Shown piece by piece: positions 26,813 through 35,876 of a stretch of DNA of 64,000 bases. This stretch comes from Sheuella amnicola (GTDB lineage: Bacteria; Pseudomonadota; Gammaproteobacteria; Burkholderiales; Burkholderiaceae_B), in contig NZ_JAAGRN010000009.1 in NCBI RefSeq assembly GCF_010499255.1, positions 62,001-126,000 on the forward strand. The letters are read 5' to 3'. The position numbers and the translations under genes were made by a program. The notes below the pieces were generated by a model. The model was given only the letters and a program-made list of their open reading frames with translations. It was not told the origin of the DNA and ran no database searches. The stretch's first letter is position 1. Each line of letters opens with the position of its first letter.

Positions 26813-27214
26813 ATGAATCAACTTCCTCAAACTCTACAGAGCGCAAACTTGGCAATCGATCAAAACGTGATTGCAGCTTATGCCGATCTGACCAATGACT
26901 TCAACCCGATTCATCTGGATCCACTGTTTGCTGCTAAAACGCCGATGGGAGGAGTCATCGCACACGGAACCATGTCTATTGGCTTGATCTGGCAAGCGCT
27001 GGAAAAAAGCCTTGGAGCCGACTTACTTTCCGATATCCGACTGGATATCCGATTTATCAAACCAGTGCGACTGGGAGACAACCTGATCGCGGGTGGAAGA
27101 CTAAAAGAGTCTACAGAGGAAAGAGAAGCACTTGCATACGAAGTCTTTGTACGAGATGAGCGCAATTCTGAAGACAAGATTATCGGAACGGCAACAATTG
27201 AAAAGTCAGCATAA
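26813..27214 (+). CDS. MaoC-like enoyl-CoA hydratase/dehydratase
   Basis: 133 residues with the R-hydratase motif: YADLTNDFNPIHLDPLFAAKTPMGGVIAHGTMS, in which the Asp of TNDFNPIH and the His form the catalytic pair. It would add water to a 2-enoyl-CoA. It is preceded by a putative non-catalytic hotdog partner, so the two could form a split double-hotdog hydratase. Co-transcribed with the acyl-CoA dehydrogenase, whose product is an enoyl-CoA. Confidence 0.88.
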   Translation: MNQLPQTLQSANLAIDQNVIAAYADLTNDFNPIHLDPLFAAKTPMGGVIAHGTMSIGLIWQALEKSLGADLLSDIRLDIRFIKPVRLGDNLIAGGRLKESTEEREALAYEVFVRDERNSEDKIIGTATIEKSA

Positions 27215-27279
27215 AAATGACTTAAACATGAACTAACCGAGCATATTCGGTTCGAATAAAAAAGACGAGGACGACAAGC

Positions 27280-28251
27280 ATGTACGAATTCCTGAAAAAA
27301 TCTGCATTGGCAATAGGGTTGGCGACCCTATGTTTTAACGCGATATCCCAAGGATTACCTTCAGACAAAACGATTCGAATCATTGTGCCGTATGTCGCGG
27401 GTGGTACATCCGATATTCTGGGGAGAATGCTCGCTCAAAACCTAAGTGATCGGCTCGGAAAAACAGTGATCGTCGAAAACAAAGCAGGTGCAGGAGGCTC
27501 AATCGGCACCGAGGCGACTGTTCGTGCTACGCCTGACGGCACGACCATTCTGTTACATAGCGGCGCGATCGCCACCGAACCTGCCCTTAAAAAATCCCTA
27601 CCCTACGATGTTGAAAAGGATCTCGTTGCGGTGACCACGGCAGTGAAAGGTCCATTTGCACTTTTAGTCAGCAATGAGACCCCCGCTCAAAATGTTAAGG
27701 AATTAATTGCCTACGCCAAGGCTAACCCTGCCAAACTGAACTTTGGCACCCCGGGGATCGGGACATCTGTACATCTGGCAAGCGAACAGTTCAAAGTCGC
27801 TGCCGGCATCGATATCAACCATATTCCCTATAAGGGCGCAAGCGCGGCCCTACAGGCTCTCTTAGGTAATGAGGTGCAGATCGTCGTCGATCCACTGGCA
27901 ACAGCCAAGCAATTGGCTCAGTCGGGCAAGGTGCGGGCCCTAGCGGTCACAACCGTTAAACGATCGGAACTCTGGCCTGAAATGTCGACCGTATCCGCAC
28001 AAGCTTTGCCTGGATTCGACAGCTCAGTCTGGTACGGACTATATGTACCGGCCAAAACTTCGCCACAGGTCGTGAAACAACTCAATGAAGCATTTGTCGA
28101 GATTTTGAAATCTCCCAAAATGGTGCAATGGCTGAGTGAAAAAGGTTTGGAACCAGTGGCGGACACCCCGGCTCAAGCTAAAAAATGGCTAACGGATGAC
28201 ATCGCCGAATGGAAAAAAGTTGTCAAGGCAGCGGATATTGAACAGCAGTGA
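27280..28251 (+). CDS. Bug/TctC-family receptor
   Basis: 323 residues, signal peptide ending near NAISQG. Mature part begins SDKTIRIIVPYVAGGTSDILGRMLA, with VENKAGAGGSIGTEA and HIPYKGASAALQAL. GAGGACGAC precedes the ATG. Last gene of the acd operon (65-bp gap with a small AACCGA/TCGGTT hairpin at 27235-27252 that may reduce transcription into it). Probably binds the acid degraded by the upstream enzymes; no membrane partners are encoded nearby. Confidence 0.9.
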   Translation: MYEFLKKSALAIGLATLCFNAISQGLPSDKTIRIIVPYVAGGTSDILGRMLAQNLSDRLGKTVIVENKAGAGGSIGTEATVRATPDGTTILLHSGAIATEPALKKSLPYDVEKDLVAVTTAVKGPFALLVSNETPAQNVKELIAYAKANPAKLNFGTPGIGTSVHLASEQFKVAAGIDINHIPYKGASAALQALLGNEVQIVVDPLATAKQLAQSGKVRALAVTTVKRSELWPEMSTVSAQALPGFDSSVWYGLYVPAKTSPQVVKQLNEAFVEILKSPKMVQWLSEKGLEPVADTPAQAKKWLTDDIAEWKKVVKAADIEQQ

Positions 28252-28306
28252 TAGCCATCGATCGGTATGACGATTATTGGCTATTTAGTCGCATTTGATT
28301 TCACAA

Positions 28307-29218
28307 CTAATTCGGTTTTTCGTTTCCGAATTTTTGTGCCTGTTCAAGTATCCATTCCCTGAATGCCTCAAGCGGGGCACTATGGCGCATATTGTTGGGA
28401 TAAACAAGATAGTAAGAATCATCTGCGGGAATGGATATTTCATGGGCCCGAACAAGCCCGTCCCTCCATGCCTGCTCGGGGACAAGAAACCCCGGGACCA
28501 AAGCTATTCCCAATCCTGATTGTGCTGCACGCACCAGCATAGAGTGCAACTCGAACCCGAAGCTTTGTACTGGTGTAGAGTTTGATGGTATCCCGGCGGC
28601 TGCAAACCATTGTTTCCATGACTCCGGCCGCGTGGTCGAATATAGAAGTGGAAACTTGAGCACATCGGCCGTTTTTTTGATGGAAGTTCCAATTAAATCA
28701 GCCCTGGCAACGAGAATCATTTCCTCTCTGAAAAGAAAATCGGATGTCGCCCTTGGCCAGATGGGTTTGCCGTGATGGATGGCCGCCTCGAAATGCTCCT
28801 CCTCAAATGAAAAGGGATTGGTTTTGACACCCATGTTCACTTTCATTTTAGGGTGTTGCTCATAAAACCCGGGCAATCGCGGAATCAACCATTCTGTCGC
28901 AAACGTGGGAAGGACGGCCAATTCAAGGCTTCCCTCTCCGCTTCCATGCGCCGCAATCGAAATCGTATTGCGTTCAAGCGTACGGAGAATATCCCGCACC
29001 TGCTCGCTGTATAGACTACCCGCCTTTGTGAGCATGACGCGCTGCTTGACTCGCACGAACAATTGAATTTGAAGACTAGACTCAAGACCGTTGATTTGAC
29101 GGGAAATCGCGCTTTCAGTCAGACACAGCTCACGCGCTGCGTGTGTAAAGCTTTCATGTCTTGCAGCAGCCTCGAAGGCAATCAGTGCGGACATCGAAGG
29201 AAGTCGTGCCAAGGGCAT
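28307..29218 (-). CDS. LysR-family regulator (GcvA-like subgroup)
   Basis: 303 residues. N-terminal winged helix: LPSMSALIAFEAAARHESFTHAARELCLTESAISRQINGLESSL, the GcvA-like pattern, followed by the effector-binding domain. Divergent from the aminotransferase operon at 29344 with 125 bp between; LysR proteins normally control such a divergent neighbour. Effector unknown. Confidence 0.9.
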   Translation of the reverse strand: MPLARLPSMSALIAFEAAARHESFTHAARELCLTESAISRQINGLESSLQIQLFVRVKQRVMLTKAGSLYSEQVRDILRTLERNTISIAAHGSGEGSLELAVLPTFATEWLIPRLPGFYEQHPKMKVNMGVKTNPFSFEEEHFEAAIHHGKPIWPRATSDFLFREEMILVARADLIGTSIKKTADVLKFPLLYSTTRPESWKQWFAAAGIPSNSTPVQSFGFELHSMLVRAAQSGLGIALVPGFLVPEQAWRDGLVRAHEISIPADDSYYLVYPNNMRHSAPLEAFREWILEQAQKFGNEKPN

Positions 29219-29343
29219 GTTGATTCCTAAAAGTCATCATGTCGTAATTTTATATCGCTTTACGCCATCTACGAGAATCGTAAAAATGAAACACCTTGAC
29301 CAAGCGGTCGCCTTACCCTATTTTGCGATGAAAGGGGATATTC

Positions 29344-30558
29344 GTGTATAGATTTTCGAACGTATTTGCCAATCCGCAGGGGTCACCCATTCGTGCGCTA
29401 TTCAAGTATCTAAGCGAACCTGGCATGATTTCATTTGCCGGCGGATACCCCAACCCGGACTTATTCGACACCGACGGCCTAAAGGAGGCTTCCGAGCGTG
29501 CCTTTGTAAATAGCCGTTCATGCCTGCAATATGGGAATACGGACGGAACACCACAATTCAAATCCGAGATCATTCGTTTGATGCATGACCGCGGAATCGA
29601 GACCAAGCCCGAAAACATTGTCGTGACAACCGGCTCTCAACAAGGTTTTGATCTGACGCTACGTGTACTGATCAATGCCGGGGATCGCATCCTGATTGAA
29701 CAACCGACATATTCATCAAACATACAAGCCGCTCGTACTTATCAGACCCGCATCGACCCCATTCCGGTCCTGGAAGACGGACTCGATATCGATGTGCTGG
29801 AAAAAATACTGAAAAACGCAAGCGAAAAAGGGGACCGCCCCAAACTACTTTATACAATTCCGACCTTTGGCAATCCTTCCGGCGTGACCATGCCGGTCGA
29901 GCACCGCTTGCGCCTACTCGAACTGGCCGTGCGCTATCAATTGATTATTGTCGAAGACGCGCCGTATAGCGATCTACGCTTTTCCGGCCCTCCCGTTCCG
30001 TCACTGGCCGCGCTTGCGCAACAAATCCCGAACGCGAGCGACTGGGTGATTCATCTTGCCAGCCTATCTAAAATCGTCGCCCCCGGAATGCGTATGGGAT
30101 GGATCATCGCCCCGAGCGAAATTGCTTCACGCTGCTCGGTCGCCAAGCAGAGCGCTGATGTAGGATGCTCGCCCTGGATGCAAGGAATTGCCGCTGAATA
30201 TCTGGCTGGCGGCCGACTTGAGGGACATATCAAGAAAATTCAGGCAGCATATGGAGAAAAATGTCGGGCGATGGCGGCCGGACTGCGCGCAGAACTCGGC
30301 GACGCAGTCTCCTTTAACGAACCGAATGGTGGTATGTTCATCTGGGCCCGATTGAACGATGGATTCAAAGCGACGGATCTTCTTGAAGAGTCGATTCCTC
30401 GTAAAGTCATGTTTGTCCCAGGCGCCGGTTTTCAGATCAGTGATCCGGACTTATCCGCATTTCGCCTTTCTTTTGCCATGCCTAATTTAGAAGAAGTAAA
30501 AGAAGGCGTGATCAGATTGGGGGATGCAATGAAATCTTTAAGGAGCAAGAAAAAATGA
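29344..30558 (+). CDS. PLP-dependent class I/II aminotransferase
   Basis: 404 residues from a GTG start with AAAGGGGAT upstream. PLP-binding Lys lies in HLASLSKIVAPGMRMGWI; YTIPTFGNPSGVTMP and EDAPYSDLRF are the usual cofactor-contact segments, and VTTGSQQGFDL the phosphate-binding region. Closest in style to 2-aminoadipate/aromatic aminotransferases (LysN/MocR-domain type) without a DNA-binding domain. Converts an amino acid to a 2-oxo acid, which the downstream ThDP enzyme could decarboxylate or ligate. Stop and next start overlap by 4 bp. Confidence 0.88.
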   Translation: MYRFSNVFANPQGSPIRALFKYLSEPGMISFAGGYPNPDLFDTDGLKEASERAFVNSRSCLQYGNTDGTPQFKSEIIRLMHDRGIETKPENIVVTTGSQQGFDLTLRVLINAGDRILIEQPTYSSNIQAARTYQTRIDPIPVLEDGLDIDVLEKILKNASEKGDRPKLLYTIPTFGNPSGVTMPVEHRLRLLELAVRYQLIIVEDAPYSDLRFSGPPVPSLAALAQQIPNASDWVIHLASLSKIVAPGMRMGWIIAPSEIASRCSVAKQSADVGCSPWMQGIAAEYLAGGRLEGHIKKIQAAYGEKCRAMAAGLRAELGDAVSFNEPNGGMFIWARLNDGFKATDLLEESIPRKVMFVPGAGFQISDPDLSAFRLSFAMPNLEEVKEGVIRLGDAMKSLRSKKK

Positions 30559-32096
30559 ATGGAGCGCAAAGTCTCGTTAAAACACTACTGGCTGCAGGTG
30601 TCGACACCTGCTTCGCCAATCCCGGCACCAGCGAAATGCACTTCGTTGCTGCATTGGATCAGATTCCTGGGATGAAATGCGTTCTAGGCCTACAAGAAAA
30701 CATTGTGACCGGGATGGCTGACGGCTATAACAGGATCGCGGGCAAACCCGCGTGCACATTACTGCACTGTGGTCCCGGTTTGGCCAATGGCATGGCAAAC
30801 ATTCACAATGCGCGACGGGCACAAAGCGCGATGATTAACGTCATCGGGGATCAGGCTACTTACCACCGCCCATTCGACGCTCCTTTGACTGCTGACACTG
30901 AAGGCATGGCGCGTACCGTATCGCACTGGGTTCAAACCAGCACAAAATCAGCTGACGTGGGTCAAGATGCGGCTAGAGCAGTTCGTGAGGCCAAGACTTT
31001 TCCGGGACGAATCGCTTCACTGATCCTGCCGGCTGACGCATCATGGAGCGAAGGAGGCGTGGTGGCAGCACCTTTGACGCCACCAGCTCCTCCTGTTGTG
31101 GACAATCACGCAGTAGATCAAGCTGCACGCATATTGCGAAACAATAAAAATGTTCTGATCTTGCTCGGCGGACAAGCTGTATTCACGCAAGCTCAAAAAC
31201 TGGCTTTGCGCGTTGCCAGTGCGACTGGGGCAAAACTGATGGCCGATTATGTCATCGGACACGTTCAACGTGGTCGTGGACGCCTCCAGTTGGAGCGCCC
31301 TCCTTACAACATGGAAGCCGCGATTAAAGCGCTTGCACCCTACGAGCACATCATTCTGGTCAATGCAAAAGAGCCCGTTGGATTCTTCGGATACCCCGGA
31401 CTGCCTTCGATCCAATATTCGTCCAGCGCGCAATTGCACACTCTCTCGCGTCAGGATCAGGATCCAATTCAAGCGCTGCAGGCTCTGGTGAAGGCTCTGA
31501 ATGCACCTGAGGTCGAAATACCGGATCCCGGCCCACGCCCTGAAGCCGCGTCCGGAAAGCCGACGCCCGAGGGACTCGCTCAGACCGTGGCGGCTCTGAT
31601 GCCGGACAATTCAATCATCTCTGATGAAAGCGTGTCATTTGGTCGCGGCTTTTATCCATTTACCCATGCATCTCCTGCGCATGACTGGTTGCATCTGGCT
31701 GGTGGAGCGATTGGTGATGGCTTACCTGTTGCCACTGGCGCTGCGATTGGCGCCGGAAAACAACGTCGCGTAATTAGCCTGCAGGCTGATGGTTCGGCCA
31801 TGTATTCGGTTCAATCATTATGGACGCAAGCTCGCGAAAAACTTCCGATCACGACCATTATCCTGAACAATAGCAAATACAACATCCTGATCGGTGAGTA
31901 TAAGAACGTCGGGGCTGTTCCCGGGGAAACGGCAATGAGCATGCTGGATCTCGGCAATCCAAATCTGAACTGGGTCAAGCTGGCCAATGGCATGGGCGTG
32001 GAAGCTGCAAGAGCAACCACTCTCGAAGAATGCGCCGAACTCATGAAAACCAGTTTCAAATCAGCATCACCCTTCTTGATTGATCTCGTGATTTAA
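30555..32096 (+). CDS. ThDP-dependent enzyme, acetolactate synthase/benzoylformate decarboxylase type
   Basis: 513 residues, shorter than biosynthetic IlvB. Three-domain ThDP architecture: N-terminal PYR domain with FANPGTSEMHFVAALD and the catalytic Glu in GLQENIVTGMADGY; C-terminal PP domain with ALQADGSAMYSVQSLWTQAREKLP and the N-rich metal site NNSKYNILIGEY. Often annotated as acetolactate synthase large subunit, but no small subunit is present. Placed directly after an aminotransferase, it may act on that enzyme's 2-oxo acid product. Confidence 0.82.
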   Translation: MNGAQSLVKTLLAAGVDTCFANPGTSEMHFVAALDQIPGMKCVLGLQENIVTGMADGYNRIAGKPACTLLHCGPGLANGMANIHNARRAQSAMINVIGDQATYHRPFDAPLTADTEGMARTVSHWVQTSTKSADVGQDAARAVREAKTFPGRIASLILPADASWSEGGVVAAPLTPPAPPVVDNHAVDQAARILRNNKNVLILLGGQAVFTQAQKLALRVASATGAKLMADYVIGHVQRGRGRLQLERPPYNMEAAIKALAPYEHIILVNAKEPVGFFGYPGLPSIQYSSSAQLHTLSRQDQDPIQALQALVKALNAPEVEIPDPGPRPEAASGKPTPEGLAQTVAALMPDNSIISDESVSFGRGFYPFTHASPAHDWLHLAGGAIGDGLPVATGAAIGAGKQRRVISLQADGSAMYSVQSLWTQAREKLPITTIILNNSKYNILIGEYKNVGAVPGETAMSMLDLGNPNLNWVKLANGMGVEAARATTLEECAELMKTSFKSASPFLIDLVI

Positions 32097-32117
32097 GGCA
32101 AATATCAAGTTCGGAGT

Positions 32118-32171
32118 ACCTGTTTACAAGCATTTTGAAGCCAAAACTGGCAACAAGCTTGTCAAACAGGT
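32118..32171. repeat. Imperfect inverted repeat between ThDP enzyme and ABC genes
   Basis: ACCTGTTTACAAGC at 32118-32131 pairs with GCTTGTCAAACAGGT at 32157-32171, with one bulged base and a 25-nt loop. It has no T tract, so it may be an mRNA processing or stability hairpin, or an operator, between the enzyme gene and the importer gene. Confidence 0.5.
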
Positions 32172-32216
32172 ATTCTACCGTCCGGTATCCATGCAAAAAA
32201 CAAATCCGGAGAAATC

Positions 32217-33044
32217 ATGAATCATCTGAAATCGATATTTCAAACGGCGCTGATGGTAGGCGGCTTGCTCCTCACCGCGCATGCGAGCGCAGATCAATTG
32301 GCAGACATGAAAGCACGCGGCACGCTTGTTTGCGGCACGTTAACCACAACCGAACCGCTTGGATTCCAGGATCCACAAACACGCCAAATCGTTGGCTTCG
32401 ATGTCGATATGTGCAACGCGATCGCCAAGCGACTCGGATTGAAGATGGAACACAAGGGATTATCGGTTGAAGCCCGTATTCCTGAACTCAGTCTTGGCCG
32501 CGTCGATCTGGTGTCCGCAGCGCTGGGCTACACGAAAGAACGCGCGCAACAGGTTGACTTCACAGCTTCGCACTACCAAGTGCCGATTCGCGTCATGGTC
32601 AAAAAAGCATCGAACATAAATAACTTTGCCCAACTCGAAGGCAAGCGTGTCAGCGCAGTGAAAAGCGCGACAACCGAAATCTTTGCTCGTCGCGGCTTAC
32701 CCAAAACAGAAATCGTTTCATTTCAGGACGGTCCCGCAGCCTTTTTGGCATTCATGCAAGGCAAAGTTGATGGATTCTCGACATCCGAAACAGCCGGCAT
32801 GCGTTACTTAGCCGAAACGCAGGGTCAGGGTGCGTACATCAACGACAGTCTTGCCTGGGAACCTACTGCTTTGGGTGTTAAGAAGAACGAACCTGCTTTG
32901 CTAGCCGCTGTTAATAACGCGCTTGAGGGCATGGAAAAAGACGGCGAAATCGATGCGATCTGGAACAAATGGTACGGCCCTAACACCAAGTTCGCATTTA
33001 AGCGCGAGAAAAAATTGACGCCAATCCAAACGTTTGCTCAGTGA
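32217..33044 (+). CDS. Polar amino acid ABC transporter substrate-binding protein
   Basis: 275 residues, signal peptide ending near AHASA. The family-3 solute-binding pattern is clear: MKARGTLVCGTLTTTEPLGFQD, GFDVDMCNAIAKRLG, VDLVSAALGYTKERAQQVDFTASHY. CCGGAGAAATC precedes the ATG. Followed within 21 bp by two permease genes; no ATPase gene is nearby. Presumably binds a polar or branched amino acid that feeds the aminotransferase upstream. Confidence 0.9.
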   Translation: MNHLKSIFQTALMVGGLLLTAHASADQLADMKARGTLVCGTLTTTEPLGFQDPQTRQIVGFDVDMCNAIAKRLGLKMEHKGLSVEARIPELSLGRVDLVSAALGYTKERAQQVDFTASHYQVPIRVMVKKASNINNFAQLEGKRVSAVKSATTEIFARRGLPKTEIVSFQDGPAAFLAFMQGKVDGFSTSETAGMRYLAETQGQGAYINDSLAWEPTALGVKKNEPALLAAVNNALEGMEKDGEIDAIWNKWYGPNTKFAFKREKKLTPIQTFAQ

Positions 33045-33064
33045 GTCGTTAAGCAATCGTTTTA

Positions 33065-33754
33065 ATGAAATCATTACTGCTTTCCAATCCTGACTACACG
33101 ACATTACTGTTGCATGGCCTGGGCCTGACAGTTCAATTGTTTTGTGTCAGTTGGATCGCAGCGATGATGCTGGCCTGCTTACTGGCCAGCTTGCGTTTAT
33201 CACCCGTACGCTGGGTTCAAATGGTCGTCGGACTGTTTGTTGCCTATCACCGCAATGTACCCGGACTTGTTCAAATATTTGTCTGGTACTTCGGCGTGCC
33301 TCAGTTGTTACCGATGCCATGGCAAGATTGGCTCAATCGACACAACGGCGAGTTTATTCTTTCGTGCATCGCACTGAGCCTTTATGCCGCAGCCTACATG
33401 TCCGAGGACATCCGTAGTGGCTTTAGGTCGATTTCGCCAGGTCAAACCCAAGCCGCCCGCGCTCTAGGTTTGTCGGGCTATCAAACCATGCTTTACGTGC
33501 TTTTGCCACAAGCATTGAGAATGACAGTCGCCCCTCTGGTCAATCAAAGCCTTTCCCTGTTTAAAGCAACCAGTCTTGCGATGACGATTGGCGTTGCGGA
33601 GTTGATGCATGCCGCCCGCCGAATAGAGAATGAAACCTATCGCACCTTCGACGCTTTTCTGATTGTCTCGATTTGTTATCTTGCCGGATCCTGGTTATTG
33701 ATGGGCATTGGCTGGTGGGTTACCCGTCGCCAAGCGATCAAGGCGGCATCATGA
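33065..33754 (+). CDS. Amino acid ABC transporter permease (HisM/GltJ-like)
   Basis: 229 residues, about five hydrophobic segments. YHRNVPGLVQIFVWYFGVP near residue 60 and SPGQTQAARALGLSGYQTMLYVLLPQALRM (the EAA loop contacting an ATPase) are family hallmarks. Pairs with the next permease through a 4-bp overlap. Confidence 0.9.
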   Translation: MKSLLLSNPDYTTLLLHGLGLTVQLFCVSWIAAMMLACLLASLRLSPVRWVQMVVGLFVAYHRNVPGLVQIFVWYFGVPQLLPMPWQDWLNRHNGEFILSCIALSLYAAAYMSEDIRSGFRSISPGQTQAARALGLSGYQTMLYVLLPQALRMTVAPLVNQSLSLFKATSLAMTIGVAELMHAARRIENETYRTFDAFLIVSICYLAGSWLLMGIGWWVTRRQAIKAAS

Positions 33755-34449
33755 TAGAGATTCTCGAACGCTACGGCTTAATACTGCTGATTGGTCAGTA
33801 CCCCCTTGGTCCGATTGGCGGGTTGACCATGACGCTGATCCTGGCCGCTTCTACGCTCATACTGACACTGCCCTTGGCGATCTTGATAGGAATCGCCAGA
33901 ACAAGTCCATTGCACTGGCTTTCAAATCTTGCAGCCATCTATGTCAATACGATTCGCGGCCTTCCCCTGTTGCTCGTAATTTTCTGGGCATATTTCGCCG
34001 TTCCCTTGCTAGCCGGCAAAGGAATTAGTCCTTTCACCACAATGCTATGTGCACTGGTCGCTTACGAAACTGCGTATCTGGGCGAAGTGGTTCGAGCAGG
34101 CATAACAGCCCTGCCGAAAGGACAAACGGAGGCGTCCAAAGCGTTAGGCCTGTCCTATTGGGCAATGATGCAAAAAGTTATCTTGCCGCAAGCGTTATTC
34201 AACATGATTCCAAGCATACTGAATCAATTCGTTGTCGTAGTTAAAAACACGTCTCTCGCCTACATCATCGGTGTCGATGAGTTAACCAACGCGGCATATC
34301 AGATCAATGGCCAGCTGCTCACCAAACCTTTTGAGGTTTATGCTTTGCTGGCAATCACATATTTCTGCGTATGCGCACTCCTGACGGCCGGAGTGGATCG
34401 GATCACGAAATCACTTCGTACTGTCGGATCCCGTCATTCGGTTGTATGA
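33751..34449 (+). CDS. Amino acid ABC transporter permease (HisQ/GltK-like)
   Basis: 232 residues from the ATG that overlaps the previous stop (ATGA); a longer in-frame start at 33673 lies inside the upstream gene. Hydrophobic segments and the EAA loop LPKGQTEASKALGLSYWAMMQKVILPQALFNM are present. Its 3' end overlaps the convergent lysR gene by 39 bp. The operon stops here without an ATP-binding subunit. Confidence 0.9.
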   Translation: MIEILERYGLILLIGQYPLGPIGGLTMTLILAASTLILTLPLAILIGIARTSPLHWLSNLAAIYVNTIRGLPLLLVIFWAYFAVPLLAGKGISPFTTMLCALVAYETAYLGEVVRAGITALPKGQTEASKALGLSYWAMMQKVILPQALFNMIPSILNQFVVVVKNTSLAYIIGVDELTNAAYQINGQLLTKPFEVYALLAITYFCVCALLTAGVDRITKSLRTVGSRHSVV

Positions 34450-35331
34450 AATCAGCATGGATGCAAACGCCTGTGCACCGGGAGTAAGCGGTGCCGCGCT
34501 ACGCTGCACCAGACATATGTCCGACTCGGGGATGCTTTGCGAAACCTCAATGGACGACAACTTATGCTCGAATCCACTTTGTTCGAGAACATATTGCGGA
34601 CCAAGAAACAGATAGTCGCTATTTGAAACAAGATTCAATGTATCCAGCAATGACTCGACCGAAACCGCAATAGTCGGTTTTTGTAATCCATTTTGAACAA
34701 ACCAATCGCCCAAACGATTCGATGGCGTTCCCTCCTGATCAAGCCTTCCGGTATTGACCCACTCGGAGCCGACCAAATCCCTGATGGATGTCTTTGCCTC
34801 TAGTCGATGCCCTTTTCTGCACAGAATTTTCGGCGAGGATCCCGTCAATCGCACGCTCGACAAATCAGTCATGTCGCTATGTCGAGTGATCAGGGTAACA
34901 ACAAAATCAAGCTTACCCTCCCGCAATGCGGACAGTAGCAAGGAAGATGGCCCGCTTGCGATATGCATGCTTAACATCGGATGCGCAACACGCAATTGAC
35001 CGACACTACTGAGCATCAGTCTGGCGAATGCTTCAGATGAAGCACCTACATTGATTTTGCCGGAAACCGCTCCCCTTAATGCAATGACGTCCTGTTCGGC
35101 CCTCGCGCACTCGCTCAAAATAATTCTGGCTCGCGCCAGTAGCGTCGTGGCATAGCTTGTCAACACGATTCCACTACTTGCTCGAACAAAAAGCGTGGTG
35201 CCGATGGTTTGCTCCAGTCGCTTTATTTGCTTGGTCAAACCACTTTGAGCCACTCCCAGCGTGCGGGCAGCCGAACGGATACTACCGTTTTCAACTACGG
35301 CAACAAAGGCTTTCAACTGATCAAGAGTCAT
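34411..35331 (-). CDS. LysR-family regulator
   Basis: 306 residues. Winged helix MTLDQLKAFVAVVENGSIRSAARTLGVAQSGLTKQIKRLEQTIG at the N-terminus, then the effector domain. Divergent from the carboxymuconolactone-decarboxylase-like gene at 35448 (116 bp between), which it probably regulates. 3' end overlaps the permease gene. Confidence 0.9.
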   Translation of the reverse strand: MTLDQLKAFVAVVENGSIRSAARTLGVAQSGLTKQIKRLEQTIGTTLFVRASSGIVLTSYATTLLARARIILSECARAEQDVIALRGAVSGKINVGASSEAFARLMLSSVGQLRVAHPMLSMHIASGPSSLLLSALREGKLDFVVTLITRHSDMTDLSSVRLTGSSPKILCRKGHRLEAKTSIRDLVGSEWVNTGRLDQEGTPSNRLGDWFVQNGLQKPTIAVSVESLLDTLNLVSNSDYLFLGPQYVLEQSGFEHKLSSIEVSQSIPESDICLVQRSAAPLTPGAQAFASMLISYNRMTGSDSTK

Positions 35332-35447
35332 AGGGTTAATACCGAGAACTTATGGCGATCATGATGGCATATGTTGCATCTTACGTCATGTACACCCTCT
35401 CAATACACTCTTTTCGATCGATACCAAATAATTAAAGGAAGTCCGAA

Positions 35448-35849
35448 ATGAGTAAAGACTTATTCAAGCGCGGCGAAGAAATCAGAAATGAAGTGCTTGG
35501 TGCAGATTATGTGAAAAATTCGACAGCTTCGACTGATGCGTTTAGCGAACCCATGCGAGCCTTCGCCATCAAAAACCTTTGGGGTGACATCTGGGATCGT
35601 CCAGGACTTGACCGTCGTTCACGTAGCTTGATCAATCTCGGAATACTGGCTGCGTCCAATCGTCCGGCGGAATTGAAAATCCATATTCGCGGTGCATTGA
35701 ACAATGGACTAACTCGAGAAGAAATCGGAGAGGCCTTTCTGCAGGCTGCTCTTTACTGCGGCATTCCGACAGGCAGTGAATGCACCCGTATCGCAAAACA
35801 GTTGTTTGCCGAAATAGATGCGGCCGCCACCAATCAGGATAAGCAGTAA
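35448..35849 (+). CDS. Carboxymuconolactone decarboxylase family protein (PcaC-like)
   Basis: 133 residues. The AhpD-like helical pattern is clear: DRRSRSLINLGILAA, ELKIHIRGALNNGLTREEIGEAFLQAALYCGIP. In PcaC enzymes the corresponding region decarboxylates gamma-carboxymuconolactone; the conserved Cys pair of AhpD peroxidases is not present as CxxC, which favours decarboxylase/lactonase over peroxidase. Leads an operon with a beta-hydroxyacid dehydrogenase and a Bug receptor, so it may act on another lactone or branched acid. AAGGAAGTCCG lies upstream. Confidence 0.85.
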   Translation: MSKDLFKRGEEIRNEVLGADYVKNSTASTDAFSEPMRAFAIKNLWGDIWDRPGLDRRSRSLINLGILAASNRPAELKIHIRGALNNGLTREEIGEAFLQAALYCGIPTGSECTRIAKQLFAEIDAAATNQDKQ

Positions 35850-35876
35850 ATATTTCGAATCAAGGTTAAGAATCAA

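Noticed and set aside
32092-32220. Open frame of about 42 codons (KFGVPVYKHFEAKTG and on) between the ThDP enzyme and the ABC genes
   Set aside because: It has no start codon or ribosome-binding site, and no family was recognised; it may be a gene remnant but cannot be supported.
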